In this document: piece by piece, positions 8,058-14,904 of the stretch
How the letters are laid out: each line of letters opens with the position of its first letter
How positions within the stretch are numbered: the first letter of the stretch is position 1
Assembly (NCBI GenBank): GCA_902765035.1
Contig: CACWYF010000004.1
Coordinates: 1-16,997 of the forward strand
Source of the DNA: an uncultured Eubacteriales bacterium
GTDB taxonomy: Bacteria > Bacillota > Clostridia > Peptostreptococcales > Anaerovoracaceae
Reading direction: 5' to 3'
Length of the DNA stretch: 16,997 bases
Position numbers and translations under genes: made by a program
The notes under the pieces: generated by a model
What the model was told of the DNA's origin: nothing
Databases searched by the model: none
Seen by the model: the letters and a program-made list of their open reading frames with translations, nothing else

Positions 8058-9299
8058 GTGAAGTACATAATGAAGAAGGAAAACCTGTTCATAAGGATCG
8101 CGATCGGATTTGTCATCGGCATCGCGCTCGGTTTTCTTGCGCCTTCATTTTCACTCAGCATCAAGTTCATCGGGGACATATATCTCAACCTGATAAAAAT
8201 GATGATCATCCCGATCCTCGTGTGTGCTGTAGCGGGCGGAATAATCAATTCCTCAGATATCACATCGCTTAAGAGAATAGGGGTCAAAACGGTGATCCTG
8301 TATGTGGTAATGTTCCTGGCATCCTTTGCTGTTTCGTTCGGCGTGGCAGTGACGATACGTCCGGGGCTTAATGTAGTATTTGAAAACCAGCCTGTGTATG
8401 AGGGTGACGGCCCGGCCTCAATGAGTTTTGGTGAGGTACTTACAGGCATCGTGCAGGACAACATGCTGAGGGCGATGCTCGACAATGCCGTTCTGCCGAC
8501 GATCCTCTTCACCATGATAATAGCGATAGCAATACTGGCAGCAGGGGAGAAGGGGAAGGTCCTCAAGGACTTTATCAACAGCATGTCGGCTGTTGCATTC
8601 AGTGTGCTCGGCATGATCATGGAGACTTCTCCTGTAGGGGTCATGGCGCTCATGGCCTTCTCGATAGCGGAATATGGATCAGGCATATTCATGGCCATCG
8701 GCAAGTACATACTGTGCTGCTGGCTTGCCTGCATCGCGGTATTCATAATAGTGTTCGTTATTCCTGTAAGGCTGTATACAAGAGTGGACCTCAGGACTTA
8801 CCTTGCCGCTTGCGGCAAAGTAGCGCTGATGACCATGTCTACAACGAGCTCAGCAGCGACCCTGCCTACGACTATAAGAGTCAGCACGGAGGATCTTGGA
8901 GCCCCTGCATCCATAAGCGACTTCACACTTCCGCTCGGATGCACGATAAACATGTGCGGAGGAGCATGCTCTTTCTGCTGCATCTCACTCTTTGTCGCAG
9001 ATTTCTACTCGCTGGATCTCCCGCTCGGAAAGCTGGCCGCGATGGCGGTAGTTGCAACACTGATCAACATGGCGGCGCCGGGGATCCCGGGCGGAGGCAT
9101 AGTCCTCATGACATCATATCTTACTATATTCGGCCTGCCGATAGACCTGATCGGTCCGGTGGCCGCCTTCTACAGGCTCCTTGACATGGCATTCACCACG
9201 ATCAATGTTGAGGGAGATATTGCAGCCAACCTGATCATCTCAAAGTCTGAAGGCCTGTGGGACCCGTCCATGGCTGTACACAGACCGCAGAAGGCATAG
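8058..9299 (+). CDS. Dicarboxylate/amino acid:cation symporter family (DAACS) transporter, atypical
   Basis: This 413-residue multi-spanning membrane protein is of the GltP/GltPh family. Family marks are the HP1 stretch TTSSAATLP at 262-270, PLGCTINM before residue 300, the HP2 stretch PGIPGGG, and DMAFTTINVEGD at 376-387. By recalled alignment to GltPh, Asp394, Asn401 and Asp405 are kept (D376, N383, D387). However, Arg397, which binds an acidic side chain, is Phe379, and the HP1 Arg is Thr263. The cation-site motif NMDGT is NMCGG (298-302). A glutamate/aspartate substrate is therefore doubtful. The GTG start at 8058 is chosen because it lies 4-5 bases after AGGAGGA (8047-8053); the ATG at 8070 is too far away. 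Confidence 0.9.
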   Translation: MKYIMKKENLFIRIAIGFVIGIALGFLAPSFSLSIKFIGDIYLNLIKMMIIPILVCAVAGGIINSSDITSLKRIGVKTVILYVVMFLASFAVSFGVAVTIRPGLNVVFENQPVYEGDGPASMSFGEVLTGIVQDNMLRAMLDNAVLPTILFTMIIAIAILAAGEKGKVLKDFINSMSAVAFSVLGMIMETSPVGVMALMAFSIAEYGSGIFMAIGKYILCCWLACIAVFIIVFVIPVRLYTRVDLRTYLAACGKVALMTMSTTSSAATLPTTIRVSTEDLGAPASISDFTLPLGCTINMCGGACSFCCISLFVADFYSLDLPLGKLAAMAVVATLINMAAPGIPGGGIVLMTSYLTIFGLPIDLIGPVAAFYRLLDMAFTTINVEGDIAANLIISKSEGLWDPSMAVHRPQKA

Positions 9300-9443
9300 T
9301 GTGTGGAGTGAACTGATCCGGTGAGGCGCTGAGCATCATGGCGTGCCCGGCAGTCACTGATAATAATCAGGATAATAAGGTCCTCAAGAAGAGAGGATTC
9401 ATTGACTAGTCATTGTCATAATCGATATCCTTTGAGAGAAGAG

Positions 9444-9466
9444 CGCTGCCGTGAGGCAGCGTTTTT
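9444..9466 (+). terminator. Intrinsic terminator after the DAACS gene
   Basis: CGCTGCC (9444-9450) pairs with GGCAGCG (9455-9461) around a GTGA tetraloop, followed directly by TTTTT and further T-rich sequence. It ends the symporter transcript about 150 bases after the stop codon. Confidence 0.88.
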
Positions 9467-9540
9467 CTTGTTTCGCAAAAGGCAGGGCACCGGTTCCGCC
9501 CTGTTATCTGCTCGGGCGGTGGATGTATAAAAATACTTTG

Positions 9541-9568
9541 TTCACATGACGGGCAAAGAGAGTATACT
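9541..9568 (+). promoter_or_regulatory. Promoter for the EamA-family gene
   Basis: TTCACA at 9541-9546 (5 of 6) and TATACT at 9563-9568 (5 of 6) are spaced by 16 bases. The start would be near 9575. The leader then contains a short CCGCC/GGCGG stem just before the coding region. Confidence 0.6.
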
Positions 9569-9623
9569 GTTACAGGTCAACCGCCTCTTACGGGCGGAAT
9601 CTGATTGAAAGAAGTGCTATGAA

Positions 9624-10502
9624 ATGAAAAAAGTTGTTGCTTGTATAATAATGGCCGCGACTATCTTCGCAACGATGGAGGTAGCTCTCAAGATCGGAGG
9701 CGTCAATCTGGATTCGTTCCAGCTGACTGCCGTCAGGTTCCTCATAGGCGGGCTGATCCTCGCGCCTGCTGCATATTTCGAATGCAGGAAAAGCGGGTAC
9801 AGGCTGAACGGGAAGGATGTCGCGTGGATGGCACTCCTGGGAATCGTGGGCATTGCGATCAGCATGGTCGCTTTCCAGATGGGAGTTCTGAGGTGCAATG
9901 CTGCAACAGCAGCTCCGCTCTTCTGCACCAATCCTCTGTACGCGATGGTAATAGCGCACATCTTCACATCAGAGAAAATGGATACCCGCAAGTGGATAGC
10001 TTTTGCGCTCGGTGTAGTAGCAGCAATATTTATGATCAGACCTTGGGATGTACAGGAAGGAAATACCGCTCTCGGAATGGTCATCATGGTCTTTGCAGCT
10101 GTGACTTTTGCCGCATATACAGTCATGGGCAAGAGATCGATAAAGAGGATCGGCACTATAACTCAGACCAGCGTCAGCTTCATAGTCGGCGCACTGATAC
10201 TGCTGGTGTTCACTGCTGCGACAGGCCACCCGGTAGTTGTGGGACTTGCTGAGAACCTGGCGGTCGTACTGTACTGCGGCATCGTTGTAACAGGTATCGG
10301 CTATCTCTTCTACTTCCTGGCGATCAGATATTCAGATGCCTCGACAGGTTCGATCACATTCTTCGTCAAGCCTGCGATCGCACCTGTATTCGCAGTCATA
10401 ATCCTGCATGAGACCGTGTACTGGAACACCATCGTAGGCATCGTGCTTCTGGTGATCGCATCGGTCATCACGATATCTGATACAGTAATTAAAAATAGGT
10501 AA
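9624..10502 (+). CDS. EamA/DMT-family transporter
   Basis: This 292-residue, very hydrophobic protein has about ten predicted membrane helices arranged as two similar halves, the layout of EamA (drug/metabolite transporter) permeases. The first half contains TAVRFLIGGLIL and the second the family-typical FFLAIRYSDAS-like stretch (here YFLAIRYSDASTG) followed by KPAIAPVFAVI. Members mostly export amino acids or other small metabolites; the substrate cannot be told here. The ATG at 9624 has only a weak purine-rich site (GAAAGAAG), so expression may be low. It has its own promoter and appears to be a single-gene unit. Confidence 0.92.
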   Translation: MKKVVACIIMAATIFATMEVALKIGGVNLDSFQLTAVRFLIGGLILAPAAYFECRKSGYRLNGKDVAWMALLGIVGIAISMVAFQMGVLRCNAATAAPLFCTNPLYAMVIAHIFTSEKMDTRKWIAFALGVVAAIFMIRPWDVQEGNTALGMVIMVFAAVTFAAYTVMGKRSIKRIGTITQTSVSFIVGALILLVFTAATGHPVVVGLAENLAVVLYCGIVVTGIGYLFYFLAIRYSDASTGSITFFVKPAIAPVFAVIILHETVYWNTIVGIVLLVIASVITISDTVIKNR

Positions 10503-10537
10503 ATCTTCAGAAGTGCACAAAATTCGGACAACGTAAG

Positions 10538-10560
10538 AATGATGAGCATTTAATCATTTT
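10538..10560 (+). terminator. Weak terminator-like hairpin after the EamA gene
   Basis: AATGAT (10538-10543) and ATCATT (10553-10558) can pair around a 9-base loop, with TT following. The stem is short and AT-rich, so readthrough into the small gene downstream is likely. Confidence 0.3.
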
Positions 10561-10611
10561 GCCTCCGGGGCTATCCTATGGATGACAAAGGAAGACAAGG
10601 AGGTAACAGTC

Positions 10612-10782
10612 ATGAAGAATGCACTTTATATATCAAGAAGAGTTGTAACCGTATTGCTTGTTATGATGCTGATGCTCGGAGCATGCCTGTTCAGCTATGC
10701 ATGCTATGCAGTAGAGGAATGTGAGCAGATCGATTCTTACTATCCGCAGCAGACCGAACAGAGCGCAGAGCAGGGCGCATAA
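10612..10782 (+). CDS. Small predicted lipoprotein or membrane peptide, 56 residues
   Basis: I recognise no family. A strong AAGGAGGT site at 10597-10604 lies 7 bases before the ATG at 10612; an in-frame ATG at 10582 has no such site and is less likely. The protein has a basic start (SRR at 8-10), a hydrophobic run at about 11-30, a lipobox-like LGAC at 22-25, and a short polar Gln/Glu-rich tail with Cys31 and Cys37. It could be a lipoprotein with a mature part of about 32 residues or a single-span membrane peptide. A strong terminator follows at once. The clear ribosome site and terminator argue for a real gene despite the length. Confidence 0.6.
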   Translation: MKNALYISRRVVTVLLVMMLMLGACLFSYACYAVEECEQIDSYYPQQTEQSAEQGA

Positions 10783-10808
10783 ACCTTCGATAATACAGTC
10801 TGAAAAGC

Positions 10809-10838
10809 CCGGGCTTCATATTGTGAGGCCCGGTTTTT
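10809..10838 (+). terminator. Intrinsic terminator after the small gene
   Basis: CCGGGC (10809-10814) pairs with GCCCGG (10828-10833). The stem continues inward through TTCA/TGAG with one G-U pair to about ten base pairs, and TTTTT follows at 10834-10838. It isolates the thiamine operon from upstream transcription. Confidence 0.88.
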
Positions 10839-10886
10839 AAATAATAGAAAAAACAACTTGCGAAAGTGTACAGCGTGGAGTAATGT

Positions 10887-10984
10887 TATATAGACAAAAG
10901 GGGAGCTTGCGCAGGCAGGCTGAGAACGGGAGGTGCGTCCCGGACCCATAACCTGATTTGGATAATGCCAACGTAGGGATATAC
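10887..10984 (+). promoter_or_regulatory. TPP riboswitch (THI element)
   Basis: The core runs from GGGGAGC near 10900 to GTAGGGA at about 10973-10979. Conserved pieces are GGCTGAGA (10918-10925), a P3 hairpin CGGGA/TCCCG (10927-10931/10938-10942), ACCC, ACCTGATTTGGATAATGCCA (10951-10970) and GTAGGGA. UAUAU/AUAUA flanks can close P1. With thiamine pyrophosphate bound, the downstream terminator (11015-11047) would form and shut off thiM and the rest of the operon. No confident -35/-10 pair is visible upstream. Confidence 0.96.
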
Positions 10985-11014
10985 ATAGCCGTTTTGTTTA
11001 AGCAAGTTATTAAG

Positions 11015-11047
11015 GCAGATATGACCTACAGGCATATCTGCTTTTTT
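11015..11047 (+). terminator. Riboswitch-controlled intrinsic terminator
   Basis: GCAGATATG (11015-11023) pairs perfectly with CATATCTGC (11033-11041), followed by six T. It sits between the aptamer and the thiM ribosome binding site, so control is most likely by premature termination. Confidence 0.92.
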
Positions 11048-11068
11048 AGTTTGTACAAGGAGGAGAAT

Positions 11069-11890
11069 ATGCTTGGAACGTGTATTGAGAATGTAAGAAA
11101 GAATGTACCGCTGGTCCACAACATCACTAACTATGTGACCGTAAACGATGTAGCCAATGTGCTTCTGGCATGCGGGGGAAGTCCTATCATGTCGGATGAG
11201 CCGGAAGACGTTGAAGACATCACAACTATCTGCGGCGGACTCAACATCAACATCGGTACGCTCAACAAGAGCAGCATCGAGGGAATGTACCGCGCGGGAA
11301 AGAGAGCCAATGAGCTCGGACATGTCGTCCTCCTTGACCCTGTCGGCGCCGGAGCTTCTGCTCTTCGTACTAACACAGCTGTAGGCCTGATGGACAAGAT
11401 CAGCTTTACCGCTATCCGCGGCAACATCTCTGAGATCAAGACACTTGCTCTCGGAAGCGGCACTACCAAGGGTGTAGATGCTGATGTAGCAGATGCTGTA
11501 ACAGAGGAGTCTCTTGACGGTGCTGTAAAGTTCGCAAAGGACCTTGCGGCCAGGACCGGATCAGTCATCGCTATCACAGGAGCTATCGACCTCGTAGCTG
11601 ATGCTGACAGATGCTATGTCATCAGAAACGGCAGACCTGAGATGGGCAGGATCACAGGAACAGGATGCCAGCTTTCAGGCATGATGACAGCGTTCCTTGT
11701 TGCAAATCCTGAAGCACCTCTTGATGCAGCTGCGGCAGCTGTATGCACCATGGGCCTTGCCGGAGAGATCGGCTGGAGCCGCATGCAGGAGGGCGACGGC
11801 AATTCGACATACAGAAACCGCATTATCGATGCAATTTTCAACATGGACGGAAAGACACTGGACGAAGGCGCAAAGTACGAGATCAGATAA
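11069..11890 (+). CDS. thiM: Hydroxyethylthiazole kinase
   Basis: This 273-residue cytosolic kinase phosphorylates 4-methyl-5-(2-hydroxyethyl)thiazole to salvage the thiazole half of thiamine. Length matches B. subtilis ThiM (about 272). Family stretches are PLVHNITNYV at 14-23, DPVGAGAS at 90-97, RGNISEI near 118 and the active-site GTGC at 197-200. The ATG at 11069 is set by AAGGAGG at 11057-11063. The reading frame is open further upstream, but that part is riboswitch and terminator. It is the first gene of the operon, so it is under direct TPP control. thiE begins 16 bases after the stop. Confidence 0.97.
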   Translation: MLGTCIENVRKNVPLVHNITNYVTVNDVANVLLACGGSPIMSDEPEDVEDITTICGGLNINIGTLNKSSIEGMYRAGKRANELGHVVLLDPVGAGASALRTNTAVGLMDKISFTAIRGNISEIKTLALGSGTTKGVDADVADAVTEESLDGAVKFAKDLAARTGSVIAITGAIDLVADADRCYVIRNGRPEMGRITGTGCQLSGMMTAFLVANPEAPLDAAAAAVCTMGLAGEIGWSRMQEGDGNSTYRNRIIDAIFNMDGKTLDEGAKYEIR

Positions 11891-11906
11891 AGGAGCAGTT
11901 TTGCAT

Positions 11907-12563
11907 ATGAAAGCAGACATGAGAGATAAGCTGGCAGAGTCGCTGCTGCTGTACGCAGTGACAGACAGGCACTGGCTGGGTGAAAGGACTCTGTATGACG
12001 TGGTCCGCGAGAGTCTTGACGGCGGGGTCACATTCCTGCAGCTGAGAGAGAAGGATCTCGATGATGAGAACTTCTATCAGGAGGCGGTTGAGCTCCAGGC
12101 AATGGCCAGAGAGTACGGAGTCCCGTTCGTAGTCAACGACAATGTGGATATCGCTGTAAGAATGGATGCTGACGGCGTCCACGTAGGACAAAGCGATATG
12201 GAAGCCGGCGATGTGCGCGCGCTCATCGGACCGGACAAGATTCTCGGCGTTTCTGCACAGACAGTCGAGCAGGCAGTTCTCGCAGAGAAGCGCGGAGCTG
12301 ACTACCTCGGAGTCGGTGCGGTTTTCCCGACAGGTTCCAAGGATGACGCGGACGATGTGTCCTTCGAAACACTTAAGGCCATATGCGAGGCCGTGTCGAT
12401 ACCGGTCGTTGCCATAGGCGGCATCACAGAGAAGAACACTCCTGAGCTTGCCGGCAGCGGTATCTGCGGCATAGCCGTGATCAGTGCCATCTACGGTCAG
12501 AAAAACATATACGAGGCAACCGCTTCGCTGAAGAAAGTAACTGAGGAAATGGTCAGGGCATGA
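11907..12563 (+). CDS. thiE: Thiamine-phosphate synthase
   Basis: This 218-residue TIM-barrel enzyme joins HMP pyrophosphate with thiazole phosphate to make thiamine monophosphate. Clear family motifs are YAVTDRHWLG at 16-25, QLREKD at 45-50, VNDNVDIA at 77-84, DGVHVGQSD at 89-97, GVGAVFPTGSK at 135-145 and VVAIGGIT at 167-174. The AAAGGAG site at 11889-11895 overlaps the thiM stop. ATG at 11907 is the chosen start, though an in-frame TTG at 11901 has closer spacing and would add two residues. The TGA stop overlaps the next ATG in an ATGA arrangement. Confidence 0.97.
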   Translation: MKADMRDKLAESLLLYAVTDRHWLGERTLYDVVRESLDGGVTFLQLREKDLDDENFYQEAVELQAMAREYGVPFVVNDNVDIAVRMDADGVHVGQSDMEAGDVRALIGPDKILGVSAQTVEQAVLAEKRGADYLGVGAVFPTGSKDDADDVSFETLKAICEAVSIPVVAIGGITEKNTPELAGSGICGIAVISAIYGQKNIYEATASLKKVTEEMVRA

Positions 12564-13225
12564 AGAACTTCAGACAGGATATAAAAGGGGTGATTATCGA
12601 TGTTGACGGGGTCCTGCTGGATTCGATGGGAATATGGACGGACCTCGGAGCCAGATATCTGGTGAGCATCGGAAAAACGCCTGAGGAAGGCCTTGCGGAG
12701 ATACTTTTCTCAATGAGCATGGAGCAGGGTGCGGAGTACCTCAGGGAGCATTACTCCATCGACCTGACCGCAGAGGAGATAGGCAGCGGCCTGCAGGATA
12801 TGCTTCGCGACTTCTACTACTATGAAGTCCAGGCAAAACCGGGCGCGCAGCAGCTGCTGCAGGCAGTGAGCGATGCAGGCATAAAGATCACCGCTGCGAC
12901 ATCAAGCCCCCGCGAACATATAGAGAAAGCTCTTGAAAGAAACGGTCTTCTCAGCTATGTGGACAGGATGTTTACAAATGCCGAGATCGGAAAGAGCAAG
13001 CACTCCCCGGACATCTATGATGCGGCTGCGGACCATATGGGGACAGCACCGGGAGAAACCTGTGTATTCGAGGATTCTCTCTATGCCCTCAGGACAGCGG
13101 CTGCTGCCGGATACCACACTGTGGGTGTGTTCGACAGCAAGGGTGAGAGCGATCAGGAAGGGCTGAGAGGATCAGCAGAAATATATATACACGAACTGTG
13201 CGAAATAACCGCACTTTTTCAATAA
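12560..13225 (+). CDS. HAD-family phosphatase (subfamily IA), thiamine operon
   Basis: This 221-residue soluble HAD hydrolase has the full motif set: nucleophile Asp14 and acid Asp16 in DVDGVLLDS, motif II Thr114 (ATSSP), motif III Lys147 (GKSKHSP), and motif IV Glu171-Asp172 (FEDSLYAL). An alpha-helical cap of the beta-phosphoglucomutase-like type lies between motifs I and II. Its ATG overlaps the thiE stop by four bases, so the two proteins are probably made together. No thiL or thiN is in the window. A role as thiamine-monophosphate phosphatase, or as a phosphatase on another thiamine intermediate, is inferred from context only; HAD sequences do not show their substrate. Confidence 0.9.
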   Translation: MKNFRQDIKGVIIDVDGVLLDSMGIWTDLGARYLVSIGKTPEEGLAEILFSMSMEQGAEYLREHYSIDLTAEEIGSGLQDMLRDFYYYEVQAKPGAQQLLQAVSDAGIKITAATSSPREHIEKALERNGLLSYVDRMFTNAEIGKSKHSPDIYDAAADHMGTAPGETCVFEDSLYALRTAAAAGYHTVGVFDSKGESDQEGLRGSAEIYIHELCEITALFQ

Positions 13226-13305
13226 AAACTGAATAAGCGGCATCCCGGGGGCACCACTCGATGTCGCTATATAAAAGTGAATGCTTTCAGCAGAAAGGAG
13301 AAAAG

Positions 13306-14811
13306 ATGAGAAAAGCATTGACGATCGCAGGGTCGGATTCCTGCGGAGGCGCCGGTATTCAGGCAGACATCAAAACGATGACCATGAACGGTGTATACGC
13401 GATGAGCGCCATCACGGCCCTGACCGCGCAGAACACGACCGGCGTGACAGCCATCCAGGAGAGCACCGCAGACTTCCTCGCGGAGCAGCTGGATGAGATC
13501 TTTACAGACATCTTCCCCGACGCGGTGAAGATCGGCATGGTCTCGAGCTCTGACCTCATCACGACCATCGCCGAAAAGCTCCAGCAGTACGACGCGAAGA
13601 ACATCGTCGTCGACCCCGTCATGGTCGCCACCAGCGGGGCCCGGCTCATCTCGGAAGAGGCGATCGACACCCTGAAGGAGGACCTCCTCCAGCTCGCGGA
13701 CGTCATCACCCCGAACATCCCGGAAGCCGAAGTGCTCGCGGACAGGAGCATCCAGTCCGAAGCGGACATGGAAGAAGCGGCGAAGGACATCTTCAAACTC
13801 TACGGCTGCAACGTCCTGCTCAAGGGCGGACACAACCTGAACGACGCGAACGACCTCCTCTACACCGCGGAGGGCGCCACCTGGTTCCACGGCGAGCGGA
13901 TCGACAACCCGAACACCCACGGCACCGGATGCACGCTGTCGAGCGCCATCGCGGCGAACCTCGCGAAGGGGTACGACCTGAAAGAAGCGGTCGGCCGTGC
14001 GAAGGACTACATCTCCGGCGCACTCGCGGCTGGGCTCGACCTCGGCCAGGGCTCCGGCCCCATGGCGCACAACTTTGACCTCGCCGGAAAGTATGCCGAA
14101 GCACCGGTCGAAGAACCCGCGGAGCCGTTCTCCAAGACCTTCGACAACGCCACCGGCTTCTCCCTCGACCTGATGGAAAGCTGCAGGGACCTCTGGGACG
14201 CCGCCGCGAACTGCGACTTCCTGACCCAGATGGGCGAGGGCACCCTCGACCACGACAAGTTCGTCGAGTACATGATCCAGGACAGCATCTACCTGCGCGA
14301 CTACCTGAAGATCTTCGCCTACGCTATCGCCAAAGCCCCGAACTGGGCTGACATGCAGCTCTTCAACGGCATGCTCGCGTACTGCGACGACGGCGAGAAC
14401 AAGACCCGCCTCGACATCCTCGCGAGCGTCGGCATGACGGACGCGGACATCGACAAGACCGAGATGAAACGCCAGTGCCGCGACTACTGCGCCTTCCTCA
14501 AAGACTGGGGCGAGAAGGGCACCCAGGCCGAGATCATCATGGCCATGCTCCCCTGCATGTGGGGCTACCGCTACGTCTTTGAGCAGCTCGTCGCGAAGCA
14601 CCCCGAAGCCCTCGAACACCCGGACTTCGGCCCGGTCATCGCGGACTACGTCAACGCGGGCTACGCCTGGTACTGCGACTACTGGTACACCGTGACGAAC
14701 GAAAAGTGCAAAGCCTTCGACGACGCCACCCTCGCGCACCTGAAGAACATCTTCCGCGAGGCCTCCGCCCACGAGCTCTACTTCTGGCAAATGGCCGGCG
14801 GCGCCGACTGA
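13306..14811 (+). CDS. thiD: ThiD-TenA fusion: HMP/HMP-phosphate kinase plus aminopyrimidine aminohydrolase
   Basis: This is a 501-residue bifunctional protein. Residues 1 to about 262 are ThiD, which phosphorylates HMP to HMP pyrophosphate: AGSDSCGGAGIQAD at 8-21, VVDPVMVATSG at 101-111, LLKGGH at 171-176, and catalytic GTGC at 206-209. An Ala/Glu/Pro-rich linker (about 263-275) leads to a TenA domain of the cysteine class: Asp326 with Tyr329 (QDSIYL), Cys417 (LPCMWGY) and Glu490 (HELYFW). TenA of this class recovers HMP from degraded thiamine. The ATG at 13306 is fixed by GAAAGGAG at 13293-13300. An 80-base gap separates it from the phosphatase gene. Codon use is far more GC-rich (CGC for Arg) than in the upstream genes. 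Confidence 0.95.
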   Translation: MRKALTIAGSDSCGGAGIQADIKTMTMNGVYAMSAITALTAQNTTGVTAIQESTADFLAEQLDEIFTDIFPDAVKIGMVSSSDLITTIAEKLQQYDAKNIVVDPVMVATSGARLISEEAIDTLKEDLLQLADVITPNIPEAEVLADRSIQSEADMEEAAKDIFKLYGCNVLLKGGHNLNDANDLLYTAEGATWFHGERIDNPNTHGTGCTLSSAIAANLAKGYDLKEAVGRAKDYISGALAAGLDLGQGSGPMAHNFDLAGKYAEAPVEEPAEPFSKTFDNATGFSLDLMESCRDLWDAAANCDFLTQMGEGTLDHDKFVEYMIQDSIYLRDYLKIFAYAIAKAPNWADMQLFNGMLAYCDDGENKTRLDILASVGMTDADIDKTEMKRQCRDYCAFLKDWGEKGTQAEIIMAMLPCMWGYRYVFEQLVAKHPEALEHPDFGPVIADYVNAGYAWYCDYWYTVTNEKCKAFDDATLAHLKNIFREASAHELYFWQMAGGAD

Positions 14812-14852
14812 GGCGATTTGCCCAAAGAGCGCAACACGAAAAGCATAAAAGG

Positions 14853-14880
14853 AAGGGCCCCGCAGAGCGGGGTCCTTTTT
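14853..14880. terminator. Terminator between thiD-tenA and lctP
   Basis: AAGGGCCCCG (14853-14862) pairs with CGGGGTCCTT (14868-14877) with one G-U pair and a 5-base loop. TTTTT lies on the + strand at 14876-14880. On the - strand CCTTTTATG follows the stem, so it may also stop lctP transcripts. Confidence 0.88.
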
Positions 14881-14904
14881 CCGTCATGATTCTATTCTCG
14901 GCGC

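Larger units (their letters stand above)
9300..9623. other. Intergenic stretch between the DAACS and EamA genes
   Basis: This 324-base stretch holds a terminator (9444-9466), a promoter (9541-9568) and two GC-rich inverted repeats: CCGCCC/GGGCGG at 9496-9501/9514-9519 and CCGCC/GGCGG at 9581-9585/9593-9597. A 23-codon open frame from ATG 9338 to TAG 9409 is present but has no family resemblance and only a weak ribosome site. Confidence 0.6.

Noticed and set aside
9338..9409. 23-codon open frame between the DAACS gene and its terminator
   Set aside because: Only a weak GTGAGG site, no hydrophobic or domain features, and no family resemblance. It could be a vanished gene remnant, but nothing supports it.
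10958..11068. 37-codon extension of thiM
   Set aside because: It translates through the riboswitch and its terminator. The AAGGAGG site places the start at 11069.
13231..13265. Imperfect inverted repeat GCGGCATC/GATGTCGC before thiD-tenA
   Set aside because: It has a 15-base loop, one G-U pair and no T-run, so it is not a terminator, and no riboswitch core is present in the 80-base gap.
13267..14790. Long (507-codon) open frame antisense to thiD-tenA
   Set aside because: It is a by-product of the GC-rich third positions of thiD-tenA. It is rich in Val, Arg, Glu and Asp repeats and has no domain.
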